DNA of 64,000 nucleotides from Dryomyza anilis (taxonomy: Eukaryota; Arthropoda; Insecta; Diptera; Dryomyzidae), in contig OX638133.1 in the NCBI GenBank assembly GCA_951804985.1, positions 29,227,963 through 29,291,962 of the forward strand, read 5' to 3'. Position numbers and translations under genes: made by a program. The notes under the pieces were generated by a model that was not told where the DNA came from, made no database searches, and worked only from the letters and a program-made list of their open reading frames with translations. Shown here piece after piece: positions 11,395 through 22,440 of the stretch. Every line of letters starts with the position of its first letter. Position 1 is the stretch's first letter.

Positions 11395-12430
11395 TTAAAG
11401 TTGAATCTCACAAGAATTCGTCCTTAAGTAGAGACTTAGAATTTTGGAAAAGTTGGAAATAAATCTTGAGAAAGTCTTGATAAAGATGAATCTCATAATG
11501 ATTGCTCCATAATTAGACTTCATGACAGAGACTTTGGTCCAAGCATGAAAGAGACTTTGAATCTTGGATGAGTTGCAAAGAAATCTTGATAAAACTAAAT
11601 CTCACAAGGATTGGTCCACAAGTAGACTGCATGATAGAGACTTTGGTCTATAAGTAGACTGCATGATAGAGACTTTGGTCTATAAGTAGACTGCATGACA
11701 GAGACTTTGAATCTTGGATAAGTTGGAAAGAAATCTTGAGAAAGTCTTGAAAAATATGAATCTTACAAGGATTGGTCCATAAGTAGACTGCATGAGAGAG
11801 ACTTTGAATCTTGGATGAGTTGGAAAGAAATCTAGAGAAAGTCTTGATCAAGGATTGGTCCATAAGTAGACTGCTTGACAGAGACTTTGAATCTTGGATG
11901 AGTTGAAAAGAAATCTTGAGAAAGTCTTGATAAAGATGAATCTCATAAGGATTGGTCCATAAGTAGACTGCATGACGGAGAATTTGGTCTATAAGAAGAC
12001 TGCATGAAGTTGGAAATAACCTTGAGAAAGTATTGATAGAGATAAATCTCACAAGGATTGGTCCACAAGTAGACTGAATGACCCGAGACTTTGGTCATTA
12101 AGTAGACTGCATGAATCTTGGATGAGTTGGAAAGAAATCTTGAGAAAGTCTAGATAGAGATAAATCTCACAAGAATTGGACCATAAGTAGACTGCTTGAC
12201 AGAGGCTTTGAATCTTGGATGAGTTGGAAAGAAATCTTGAGAAAGTCTTGATAAAGATGAATCTCATAAGGATTGATCCATAAGTAGACTGCATGAAGGA
12301 GACTTCGGTCTATAAGAAGACTGCATGAAGTTGAAAAGAAATCTTGAGAAAGTCTTGATAAAGATGAATCTCACAAGGATTGGTCAATAATAAGACTTTT
12401 GTCCTTAAGTAGATTGCATGACAGAGAGTT
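11395..12430 (+). repeat. About 95-bp degenerate tandem array
   Basis: Roughly ten imperfect units built from three blocks: AATCTCACAAGGATTGGTCC, ATAAGTAGACTGCATGACAG and TTGGAAAGAAATCTTGAGAA. The AATCTCA block starts near 11404, 11491, 11586, 11758, 11939, 12043, 12162, 12259 and 12367. Unit length varies (about 87-180) because blocks are duplicated or lost independently, for example three GTAGACTGCATGA blocks 32 bp apart near 11620-11700. The long minus frames here (such as 11648-12052) are by-products of the repeat. Confidence 0.92.
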
Positions 12431-12474
12431 CGAAAACGAAACGAGTAGACCAATATTTAAAAAATGGGTATGTA

Positions 12475-12700
12475 ACAAAGTTCCACTGGTGGAACCTACA
12501 CTTTAATGCCCAATCCGAGTTCCAGAGGTTAAGAGGATTTTTCAAGACAATGTTTTACTCTTAAACGTCTGCCGAGAGGTAACATCGTATTAAAAAAAGT
12601 ATTCAATTTCTGAATGTCGTAGTCGCCGGGGTTCGAACTCGCGGTTGGTAGTGCGATATACCAACCAACTGAGTCAACGAAGCTACTAATACAGATAAGA
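12475..12700 (-). mobile_element. Diverged tRNA-derived SINE
   Basis: Read on the minus strand it starts with a tRNA-like head near 12700-12625: an A-box-like GACTCAGTTGGTTGG and a B-box GAGTTCGAACCCC. It continues with TCTGCCGAGAGG-, AACATTGTCTTG- and CCACCAGTGGAAC-like remnants of the SINE body seen at 54460-54762. The head differs from the main family, so it may be a sister subfamily or simply older. Confidence 0.7.
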
Positions 12701-12769
12701 TTGTTTAAAATATAACCCCGAGGTTATAGGGAATTAGAGACAAAAATGCAGACTAGAGTAAATGCAGAT

Positions 12770-13690
12770 GGACTAAAAGCGAGACGAGCAGAAGACTAGC
12801 ATACCCACGACAACAAAGATTGCTCTTGTTGCTGAGATTTTTCTTGTTTTTGCAAATGTTGTCGTTGCGATTTTAGCTGACATTGTTTCTTCTGAGGTTG
12901 TTGCTTTTAATGTTGCTGTCATGTATATTGTTTTTGTTGTTACTATTGTGTTGGTGTTGTCGCCACTGTTACTGTCCACCCCGCCGCCGACAGTGTCACC
13001 CTGCCAACATTAATTGGCCACTAATTAAATAATTCTCTTCGACGACGAGGTTGTCACGCGGCCCATTAACTAATCGCACGAAATCGCGTGGCTATAACGG
13101 CGGGCGGCTGTTGGCTGGCGACTGCGAACGGCGTCACAACAGACATGCATCGCCGCCGCTGTTGGCATTTCTTTCAGCAATTTAAATGGTTGACGCTACG
13201 ACAGCATTCCGCGGTCAGCAACATGCAATGGATGCCAGCGATCATCGTCGGATGCAAATGTTATTTCGTTGCAATTATGGCTGAGCATTTGGTGTTGTTG
13301 TCGCTGATTACAAAGAGCGTATGCGACGCGGCGACACTCAGCGATATTAACGCTGGCGGTGGTCGACGTTGTGTTGGTTGTTGCTGCTGCTGGCTGTTTG
13401 GGCTGGCGACGCGTCGACGCGACTCACCGGCTGCAGTCAAGGGAAGCCTATGATTAGCGACACGACGACAGTGACGATTGAGTCAGCGCCGTGCAAATAA
13501 TTGGCGCCTGCGGTTGGGGGCGTCAGCTAAGTTTGTGATGCGGCAACGCCGTACCAGTGCGAAGGTGGTCGAAAGCGAGTTCGGTAACGGAAATGTTTCA
13601 AGAGTAATTTGGATTAGTAGGGTACAGGTGTCGGTACTCATTTCTTGGCTACTGTGCGAATATCGGATAATCTGTCTTTCAGTTGGTACA
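12770..13690. other. GC-richest unique island of the window
   Basis: About 0.9 kb with many CG, GCGAC and TTGTTG phrases. It includes homeodomain-type sites CATTAATTGGCCACTAATTAA near 13009-13028 and an imperfect GCACGAAATCGCGTGG palindrome near 13076-13091. The plus frame at 13088-13453 (121 codons) is rich in Cys and Trp and ends in repetitive CC and GG codons; it reads like translated non-coding DNA. This is the best candidate here for conserved regulatory DNA, but coding status cannot be excluded without comparison. Confidence 0.45.
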
Positions 13691-13747
13691 ATTGACTAAA
13701 AACGATGCGAGGAGGAATATATCGATATGAGGAATATATCGAGGCCT

Positions 13748-13825
13748 CTTACGAAACCTAACACGTTTCAAATTTTTGTATGAAAATGTCCATACAATAA
13801 TTGAAAACGTGTTAGTTTTTGTAAG
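13748..13825. mobile_element. 78-bp perfect-looking hairpin (MITE-like)
   Basis: Arms of about 35 bp: CTTACGAAACCTAACACGTT and onward pairs with AACGTGTTAGTTTTTGTAAG, with a few mismatches, around a loop of about 8 bases at GAAAATGTC. It lies beside the GAGGAATATATCGA direct repeat at about 13710-13741. Confidence 0.75.
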
Positions 13826-14024
13826 TGACATCGATATAAACATCGAGAAGATATGATCGGAAGAAGATATTAGAGCAGTCGAAATGTGACGGAAGACGAG
13901 AGTGTTGAACCATCTTGAATTTTGTTTTTAAGCTAATTCAGGAATCAAGTATAACCTCTTCCTTGCAAAGTTATCCTGTATCCGGACAAAACTTAAAACA
14001 TATATAACACATATTAATTAGAAA

Positions 14025-14565
14025 CCTTTACTCGAACTTTGATTTCTGAAAAGGGTTTTGTGAATTACTAGTACACCATGTCTCGCAGACCTTCGATGCC
14101 TCAAAGCTCGATTTGCGATATGTCTCACCGAATGGGGAAATAATTCAGATTTGTTGAATCCTTTACTCGAACTTTGATTTCTGAAAAGGGTTGTGTTAAT
14201 TCCCCGCCCACCATGTCTCGCAGACTTTCGATGCCTCAAAGCTCGATTTGCGATATGTCTCACCGAATGGAGAACTAATTTAGATTTATTGAATCCTTTA
14301 CTCGAACTTTGATTTCTGCAAAGGGTTGTGTGAATTCCCCGTCCACCATGTCTCGCAGACCTTCGATGTCTCAAAGCTCGAATTGCGATATTTCTCACCG
14401 AATTGAGAAATAATTTAGATTTATTGAATTCTTTACACGAACTTTGATTTCTGCAAAGGATTGTGTTAATTCCCAGTCCATCATGTCTCGCAGACCTTCG
14501 ATTACTGAACCCTCGATTTTTGATATGTCTAACCGAATGGAAAAATAATTTAGATTTGTTGTTTG
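14025..14565 (-). repeat. 135-bp tandem repeat, four units
   Basis: The landmark CTTTACTCGAACTTTGATTT starts at 14026, 14161, 14296 and (as ACACG) 14431, an exact 135-bp period. Because 135 is divisible by three, the minus frames 14018-14398 and 14395-14697 show a 45-residue repeat, which is not evidence of a gene. The internal phrase CACCATGTCTCGCAGACC is related to CCGAGACATGGCAGACTG in the 24.8-25.8 kb block and to the 28.7-29.7 kb block, so this is an expanded piece of the same family. Confidence 0.92.
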
Positions 14566-14839
14566 AAAAGTTAGCTTGAGCAAATACGAGAGAATAGAAT
14601 CATTTGTATTCGAGCTAATCAAGAATTGAAAAATGTTGATATAATTTTGAGAAATTCGATTGTTTACATAAGAATAATAACGATTATTTTGAAACATTCC
14701 CCAGAACCTCTACCCACAATTCCATCTGTAGAAAAGGTTGCGTTTTTTATATAATGGATAGCTTTAAGTATTACGTTATCTCTTCGCGATTCATACAAAT
14801 TACTGCAAAATTTGTACACGAATCTCAATCCATAAATCA

Positions 14840-15400
14840 TAGATGATTTGGTGCTGGACCGTTTATGGAATCGGATTACCACAGACTTAACCTTATGTGA
14901 CAATGCCTTGATATTCCAGGTCGAAGTTTTTTCTATGGCCATGAACTACATTGCGTATTACAGATGGCAGAACAATGACTCTGTTTTGCAGCGACATCAA
15001 AGCAACTCTTATGGTATTGCACAACATGTCATATCATCCAAAATAGTACGTTAATGTATAGCACATCTCAATAGCATTGGTAAATACAACTCCCTGAAAC
15101 TCATCTGAACACCGGGCAATAAAGAAGTTTCGGGTAATGAAACATCTGACGAACTACCACTTGCTGAATCTGAAGATTCCGTTTGAATTAACCACATCTA
15201 CGGAAAAATTCTTCAGCAATTCTTCGGTCAACTCTTCGGTCAACTCTCTGAAATTCATCTGAATGCCGGGCCATAAAAGAGTTTCGGGTAATGAAACATC
15301 TGACAAACTAGCACTTGATGAATCTGAAGATTCCGTTTAAATTACCCACATCTACAGAAAAATTCTTCATCAATTCTTCGGTCAACTCTGCACGTTAGAA
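14840..15400 (+). pseudogene. Eroded RNase H domain of a non-LTR retrotransposon
   Basis: Translation gives the landmarks of the RNase H domain at the end of some LINE ORF2 proteins. These are a GAG-P start near 14850, a frameshift into CDNALIFQVEVFSMAMN (the usual Q-A/V-E-V step) and LQRHQSNSYG...SSKIV. In the same frame past a stop at about 15052 come TPGNKEVSGNETSDEL and ESEDS at 15109-15170. These match the family pattern W-x-PGH-x-x-V-x-GNE-x-AD-x-L. The last part is tandemly duplicated 154 bp later (PGHKRVSGNETSDKL near 15266). Stops and frameshifts make it dead. RNase H occurs in I-, R1- and LOA-like clades, so it may not belong to the Jockey-type remnant at 23 kb. Confidence 0.78.
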
Positions 15401-15900
15401 TAGATTGTAGAACGAGCCTCAATTCAGAGTCTCCAAACTCACAACACCGACGATCACCAAGAGATCAGCCAATTCCCTGCTTTTCTTGATTAGGAAGAAG
15501 TGCACTGACAGGACATAACTCATTTAACACACGTTTTAACATATTAACCGCTTTTCTTCTGCCATCTACAAAGAATTTGGTACAACGTAGAACTATCTCT
15601 GTGACTGTCCAGCCTCTTCTAGACTTAGGAGGCTGATCTTTCTTCAATCTTTATGCCGTTTGAAATATTTATAACGATATCTAATATGGCAATTAAAAAA
15701 TATCAAATTCTATTAAATCCCAACATCATATTTCGAATTCGTTTAAAATTTTGGTTAATTCTTTATCTTGTGCGCTTTAAATAAACCAATAATCGAAAAA
15801 TTTCACCACTTGTACTTACTCGTAACTTGTAGACGTTACAGATAAACAACAAAATTGCACGAATTGCTCCCGACAAAGCGAAAAATTAGCATGAAAACTC
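15401..15900. other. Unclassified, possible retrotransposon flank
   Basis: Includes a 60-codon minus frame (15465-15647) with no recognised motif and then AT-rich DNA. It may belong to the same old insertion as the RNase H remnant, but this is not shown. Confidence 0.3.
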
Positions 15901-16440
15901 ATTTAAAAACAATTTATTAGCGCGCAGATACAAATGTTGTGCGTGGCAGCTGTATCTCTGCTAGTATGAGTATCTGCGAGGTGACGATATCGGTGCCGGT
16001 GCGGCCAGATGAGGACGATGCCAGATGGGTACTTTTGGCATTCGCCTTCATCATGAGCAGATGCTGCCAAAAGGCAACAATAACCGCAAAACACGATTAA
16101 CATTCGTCGTCACAGGTTGCATGTGAAATGCAAATGTATTTAAAACTAAATATATAAATAAAATAAAGAAAAGTTTGTCGGGTGGATGGTGTACATTGAC
16201 GGGACGGGGAAGAACGGAGACCTTTTGCGAATTGCAACTGCACGCAACCAATTGCACGTTTCGACGTGATGAACATTCCACAGACAGATAGACAGACGGA
16301 GAGACGGAGAGACAGTTGAACAGACAGACATTTAGTTGGACAGACAAATAGTCGCACTCTGTGGCCAGATACTGTATCTCAATTGCATTTAAACAAATTA
16401 CAAGCAACATACATTTTCACGCGATTGTCGACACTTGGCG
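15901..16440. promoter_or_regulatory. Unique island with AGATAC/GTATCT motif cluster and GACA repeat
   Basis: AGATAC at 15926-15931, GTATCT at 15952-15957 and 15970-15975, and a 13-bp palindrome AGATACTGTATCT at 16367-16379. A GACAGACAGA tract lies at about 16280-16335. The same hexamer clusters in the 21.4-kb island. The regulatory role is inferred only from clustering and inverted arrangement. Overlapping minus frames (16051-16410 and others) look compositional. Confidence 0.35.
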
Positions 16441-16739
16441 TTAGTATTTTTCCCATTTTTTTTTATAATTTCCATAGAAATAATAATAAATGTCATGCAA
16501 AACCAAACAAAAAAAAATGATACACGATCGACGTACTTCAAATGCCATGGTAGTACTCATATTACCAACAATGCAACGACCAGCCAGACTACGATAATGT
16601 GCTAAAACGATCAAATATTAATTTGATCCATGAACTATGTACGTATCTTAACATCTGAAGGTACGATCTAAAAATATCGCACAAATATCAATTGCACTTA
16701 ATGCGCTTCAAATACTAAACAAAAATATATACCGTAGTT
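16441..16739. other. AT-rich spacer
   Basis: No gene or repeat recognised. Confidence 0.4.
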
Positions 16740-18230
16740 GCTGTGATACTTATTTGGAATGCTTGTAAAATTTTTAATAAATTTGCAGCCTCTATAATTA
16801 AGGATTTCCCAATTTATTTTGGAATAATTTTCTCCGAGCTAATATTTCTTCTCATAATTTATTCCCGTAAACATTCGTACCATTTACAATTCTTACCCGA
16901 ACCACTACTTTCACGAAACAATTATTCGCTAAAAAAAAATTCAGTTCACAGTTCTTATTTCTCCCGAGATATTTATATCCTGTTTCTTTTCATTGGTGAA
17001 ACAATTCATTGCCGAATCAATTGTTCTCCTAAACAAATCTATACTAATCATTAATACCCGTTTAATTTTTCCCGATGAATTCTTCCTTTGAGACTATTTT
17101 TACCGAACTAATATTTCTACGAAATTCCCGTAATAATTCTAGGCCGTTACAATTCTTTCCACATCCACTTCTTTCCCGAAACAATTATTCGTTATACCCG
17201 ATTAATTCTTTCCGAGCTAATATTTCTCCGTATACTTTATTCATGCCCGTTACAACTCTTTTTCGACCACTACTTTCCGAGACAATTATTCGCAAAAACA
17301 ATTTATCCCCATTAGTTCCAATAGGAGATATTTATTTCCCCCGAGATATTTATATCCTGCTTCTTTTCATTGGTGAAACAATTCATTGCCGAATCAATTG
17401 TTCTCCTAAACAAATCTTCACTAATCTTTAATACCCGATTAATTCTTCCCGATTAATTCTTCCCTTGAGACTATTATATTTCTCCGTATAATTTATTCCC
17501 GTAAAAATTCTTGCCCGTTACAATTATTCGTTCAAAAAATGTTTCCCCAACAGTTCTTAACCGAGATATTTACTTATTTCACGTTTCTATGCATTGGTGA
17601 AACAATTCATTTCCGAATCAATTAATATCCGATTAATTCTTCCCTGAAATAATTTTTCCTTGATGAAGATGCTATTCTTCCCATTAGAATAGCACTTTGT
17701 TATATTGCATTTGACGTTTTATTATGGTATAATTTTCACCGAATAATTTTCAGTATAAAAATCATTGATAAAATACTTTTCCCCCTTAAAAAATTCATCT
17801 CTTTTTCAGTAAAATTCTATTCCTAGATAGTTTCTGTTCGTGACAATTTTTCCCCGAGACAAATTCTTTCCAACACTCGAGACAATTATTTCCCGAGATA
17901 ATTTATTGATAACACAATTCATTGACAAAAGAACACATTGACGAAATACCTTAACCCCTTAAACAATTCATCTTCTATCTTTATTTCCTGAAAATTTCTT
18001 CCCTGAGATAATTTTCGCCTCATACAATGCTTCACACGAAAATTTATTTTGCGACTATTTTTACAGAACTAATATTTCCTCCGTACAATTCTTTCCCAAG
18101 AGAGTTCCTAACCGCAAAATTTGTTTGCGGAAGTAATTCTTTGGTGAAACAATGCATTTGACTATCAATTTTTTCACTAAAGAATTCTTTATCGATCTTT
18201 AATATCCGAAAAATTATTTCCCCGAGACAA
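16740..18230. repeat. Composite degenerate tandem repeat (CCCGAGA/AATTCTTCCC type)
   Basis: Dense short motifs such as CCCGAGATA, AATTCTTTCC, CGAACTAATATTTCT and GAAACAATTCATTGCCGAAT recur throughout. One larger duplication is clear: the block CGAGATATTTATATCCTG to CCTAAACAAATCT occurs at about 16970-17045 and again about 367 bp later at about 17341-17416, with a third, weaker match near 17570-17630. The two open frames of 103 and 118 codons at 16743-17431 are related to each other by this duplication and are not genes. Confidence 0.85.
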
Positions 18231-18236
18231 TTATTC

Positions 18237-19035
18237 TCTGATACAATACTTTCCAATAGAATAGCACTCTATAATTTTGGAATTCAAAATTTATTTTTGG
18301 GATAATATTCATCGAACTAATTTGTTTCCATATAATTACGTTCCGAGATAGTTCCATCCCGAGATAAGTCTACCCCGACGAATATTTTTCCCCGAGACAA
18401 TGTTTTTCCAATTCTTAATCGACGAAATTAATTCCAAATACAATTCATTGTCGATACAATTCTTCCCCGATCTTTATTTCTCGGATAATGATTACACGTG
18501 ATAATTTTAATAATGTCAACCCTAATAGGGTCAATTTCTACTAGAGTTATTAATTACGCTTTGATTTTTTTTGAAACGTGGAAAATGCTATAGACCGATT
18601 TAAAATAGTCTACTTCAGTTTCCTAAAGGAGTACCGCGATAATTATCCTCTGATACAATTCTTTCCATTAGAATAGCACTCTATAATTTTGGAATTTACC
18701 ATTTATTTAGGTATAATATTCATCGAACTAAATTGTTTCCGTATAATTACATTCCGAGATATATCCTGCCCGATACAATACTACTTCGACGAAAGTCTTT
18801 CCACGAGACAATGTTTTTCCAATAATTCTTATCGCCACAATTAATTCCCAATGCAATTCAATGTCGATACAATTCTTCCCAGTTCTTTATTTCTCTGAAA
18901 ATGATTACACGAGACAATTTTGATTATGTCTACCCTAATAGTGTAAATTTCTACTAGGATTATTGATTACGGAAACAGCGCTTTGCTTTTTTTGGAACAT
19001 GGAAAATGCTATAGACCGATTAAAAATAGTCTGAT
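18237..19035. repeat. 412-bp tandem duplication
   Basis: Two copies starting with TCTGATACAAT at 18237 and 18649, each running through AGAATAGCACTCTATAATTT, ATTCATCGAACTAA, CGAGACAATGTTTTTCCAAT and GGAAAATGCTATAGACCGAT. Divergence is visible but modest, so this is younger than the surrounding degenerate array. Confidence 0.92.
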
Positions 19036-19039
19036 TCTT

Positions 19040-19630
19040 CAATATATCAGTCTTCTAAAGGTAAAATTCTTCAATAAATCACTCTTCTAAAAGAGTACCA
19101 TTTTAGAAATAGTGTTGATTTGCTAGTATTATGGCTATTAGTATTTAAATTTATTTTTATAGATAAAAAACTTAAAAGAAAATTACCTCGACTTCCGGAA
19201 TATCAAACTTTTAGAATTTCTAACTTCCTAATGTGATTGTCACTGCTTGATGTGACAGATTATACTGTGTTGTAGGATCTGGAAGAATTAACTTATATGT
19301 TGTGAACACCAGTAGAAGGCAAATAAGATTTTAGCTCATATTCAATTTTTCTGAAGATTTCCCTCTCTCGAATATTCATAAAGGTAGTTTACATTAATGA
19401 CTATTAGTTTTCGGAATTCACGCGAGACCTGTTGTTGTACAACATGACCGACCATAAGAGGAACAGGTTGTTTTATGATACTGCTGAGAATTCACAGAAA
19501 TCATTAGGAGCCACAAAAGGTTCCACAGTAGGTCCTGTCATATGAAAACATGGCTTTCGTAGCATTACACAATACGACGCAGGTACAAATGCCAATTAAA
19601 CTATCGTTTACAATAATTTGATGTCATTAT
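19040..19630. other. Unclassified spacer
   Basis: Begins with a short duplicated phrase (TTCTTCAATA...TCTTCTAAA near 19036-19090). Otherwise no gene, RNA or shared repeat recognised. Confidence 0.4.
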
Positions 19631-19632
19631 TT

Positions 19633-19650
19633 AACACACACACACACACA
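19633..19650. repeat. (AC)n dinucleotide microsatellite
   Basis: Eighteen bases of alternating AC followed by AAAGC. A similar shorter AC run lies near 26681-26692. Confidence 0.9.
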
Positions 19651-19659
19651 AAAGCAACA

Positions 19660-20220
19660 CTACCTGACGTGTACATATAAATATTTTTTTTTTATTTTTA
19701 TATTTTTTTACAGCCACATGAATCACACCTCTTGCGCGACAAGACAAGACACGACACACTACACAACACAACAGATCGATGCCCTTATGCGCAAGATCAT
19801 AAAATTCAATTAACAAAAGAATTTTATACACGGCACTCAACAGCGCCGTGTCGAGGGTACCGAAACGTACCGACTTAATCCCTGCCAGATAATAAACCAA
19901 TGGCGCCAGTAAATGCGCGAGTCATATATTAAATTTGCTTAGATGACGATGCTGTCGATGATGGCTGCAACGAATGGATAGATGGATGGATGGTTTGTTG
20001 GTTGGTTGGTTGAATATATGGACAGACGTAGTAGACACAGGGCGTTTCTGTGTCTACTACGGGAAAGGAAGAAAGAACGGACTGACGCATAGACTGTTTT
20101 AGGCATAGTTGTCATTGCCTTTATCTTGGGAACATGCAACACGATTGGTTTTTGCCCAAATATTGTACGGATCGTGCCAAAGGCAAGCATTACAAAATCG
20201 AAGATTAACCCACGATAAAC
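19660..20220. other. Unique island with short tandem repeats
   Basis: Contains ACAAGACAAGACACGACACAC phrases near 19740-19765, GATGGATGGATGG and GTTGGTTGGTTGG near 19978-20012, and a strong hairpin at 20027-20061. Minus frames at 19631-19900 and 19939-20190 have no protein-like features. Confidence 0.4.
20027..20061. other. Perfect 14-bp-arm hairpin
   Basis: CGTAGTAGACACAG pairs perfectly with CTGTGTCTACTACG across the 7-base loop GGCGTTT. It is too short for a typical animal pre-miRNA and has no terminator-like T run. It may be a protein-binding inverted repeat or the core of a tiny inverted insertion. Confidence 0.85.
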
Positions 20221-20334
20221 CCTTAAGACTGACTACCGATTCCTTTGTTCGATTTTGTTGAAAATTCACAAAGCCAAATATTTAGGGCATTTACATTAAT
20301 CCCATAGTAAAACCGAAAGCGCATATACACTTTG

Positions 20335-20560
20335 ATCATGCATTTGTAACACCGAGAAGTAGTAGTCTCTATCTGTTCCTCTGTCTGTTGAAATCACGAT
20401 TACACAAAAACTAGAAAAGCTTAATCAATAAAACTCTGAACTTAGATAACTTGTATACATAGGCTAACTTTTATTGAAAATGGACGTGATCGGTCGACCC
20501 TTCATCTATGTTTCGGCCATCTTTGTACAAGTTTCTTGCAAACTGAGTACAGCTGATATC
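20335..20560 (+). repeat. Degenerate dispersed fly repeat (TTTGTAACACC type)
   Basis: Starts CATTTGTAACACCGAGAAG, then CTGTCTGTTGAAATCACG, CTTTTATTGAAAATGGACGTG and ATCGGTCGACCCTTCAT. Related landmarks occur at 43015-43060 and, on the other strand, in 51960-52775. I recognise the general type from other dipteran genomes but cannot assign a named family. Confidence 0.6.
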
Positions 20561-21300
20561 TAAAATATCTAAATTCGTTACATCTACATAAGTATCGGTA
20601 CTCAAATTAAAGGAAATTGACGCAAGATCACAAATTTGTCATTGTTTTCAAAATTCGTAAACTGTGGCAACCTCTGGACCACTATAAACGATAACGAAAT
20701 TGTATTTTTATTTTTATTTATTTTCCTATATGATTTCCCACATCTTCTTCAGTTCCTTGGATACCTAGCGAGACATAGGGCATCGAATATACTTGAAAAC
20801 TAACCATGCAATAAAATCATAGGTAAGTGGTCCCTCCCAGTAAATATACTTCTTAAGAATATGGGACACTTATGGCAATTAGGCGCCAATAGAAAATTCC
20901 GATAATCTACTCCCATAAATCATTTCCATGCAATTTTACAAATTTTTAGAAAGCTTACCTTTGTTTTACCAATAATTCCTCTAGGTAAATATTATTTTTT
21001 GAAGTGGGAACACTTAAGCTATTAGACATCAACAGGATTTTGCAATTTCCAACTTCCTTTAAATTGGCAGCGTCATTTCCATGTAATTCTTTGAATTCTT
21101 GGAAAAGCTTATTTGAGCTTTCCCTCCGAAATACCCCCTTGCTACTATATGATCTCAGAGAAATCTTTGAGTAGTTCCATTATTTCTATACCTGTTCCTT
21201 AAAACCAAAATGCAATTCTTTGGGCATTATACTATCCAGAAGTTCCTAAAGGGTTAATTGTCAAAGGCAACGACAACTTAAAACTTAACAGCATAAACTT
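20561..21300. other. Unclassified spacer
   Basis: No open frame of note and no shared repeat recognised. Confidence 0.45.
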
Positions 21301-21880
21301 AAATCGTCGTCATGGCTGAAGCAACTACGAAACGACTACAAAAACTATAAGCAAATCGAACGACGATCATAAATCGCACAACAGAAAACAAACCAACCAA
21401 CAAACAAACAGACAAATAAATAAACAAACAGCTCAATATTGTATCTGTCCATTGTATCTGGCAGATACAAGTATCTCAAGCAGAGTAACAGCAACATTGA
21501 GGTAGGCAGGTAGGAGGCACAACTAGGTTCGTGTCGCGATCTTACGGAACAAATGCTAATATTTTGCACCATCGATGTCGTCGTTTTGTCGTCTCATAAC
21601 GTATCTGCATTGAAACGTAACGCTTCATTTCGTTTCATAACGTAACGTTATGTTGACGCGACCAACGAACGACGCCGGAACCGCAGACACACTCGCGTCA
21701 ACGCGACACGACATTCGATCGTTTGCAATCGAGTTACAGAGTACCAGAGCTAGTCAACCTACCAGCCAACCATCCGACCAACCGTTCAGACAGCTAGAAA
21801 CCCAACCAACGTGTTTCTTGTACTTTGGACATTTCTTAATATCAAAAGGGCTTTAATGCGAACTTCAGTCAAGTAAAGCT
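21301..21880. promoter_or_regulatory. Unique island with inverted AGATAC half-site cluster
   Basis: GTATCT at 21441 and 21454, AGATAC at 21463 and GTATCT at 21471, so four sites in 36 bp, with another at 21601. The two middle sites form a 19-bp near-perfect palindrome TTGTATCTGGCAGATACAA (21452-21470). The island also has AACCAACCAACAAACAAACA repeats, CGATGTCGTCGTTTTGTCG and direct ACGTAACG repeats near 21600-21650. This could be a binding-site cluster; no factor is claimed. Confidence 0.4.
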
Positions 21881-22440
21881 AAAAATGTTTTACATATAAG
21901 ACAAAAATAAAGTTAACTCCAACACTAACCTAAAGTTTGCATATGACATTTTTTCCATAGTAACATAAAGTGTTACAGTATTGTTGAGATTTTTAAGTTC
22001 TCCGTATAATTCCTAACTTTGCTGCAGCATTGGAGTATTGGCAGTTGTAGCATTTCGCTTGGGTTTCATAAAACGTTGACGAACACAGTTACTTACATTG
22101 TCTGCCTTTTATTCAAATAGGCTTTAATGCGTTGAAGCCAACTTTGTTGTTGACGTTGTAGTGTTGCTTGTATTGGTCAATAGCATGGTTTTGCAGTAAT
22201 TAAGGCCAAGATGCAATAACTGTGTTTAAAGACTACGTTTAGGGCTAGGTTTTTAGTCACAACATTAAATTAGTCTTACTTTAAACTAGACGTCTTTGCG
22301 TCTATAGTTTAAAATATCAAAATTACTTAAAATGTCACTACTACTGTTTCTGTTTCTGTCTGTCAAATTTAACGTCGTTCTGCTCTTTAGATTCGAAACT
22401 AAAAACGTTTTAACAAATTTACTGAAACCTTATTACGGAA
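21881..22440. other. Unclassified spacer
   Basis: No coding frame, RNA gene or shared repeat recognised. Confidence 0.45.

Noticed and set aside
11648..12294. Ser/Phe-rich repeat proteins on the minus strand
   Set aside because: They are the opposite-strand reading of the 95-bp tandem array and vary with block loss.
13088..13453. 121-codon plus frame as host gene
   Set aside because: Composition follows the GC-rich island, with no domain, no convincing start context and a run of Cys/Trp codons typical of translated triplet repeats.
14018..14697. Repetitive basic protein on the minus strand (two overlapping frames)
   Set aside because: A 135-bp tandem repeat keeps the frame open by arithmetic; the same DNA family elsewhere has stops.
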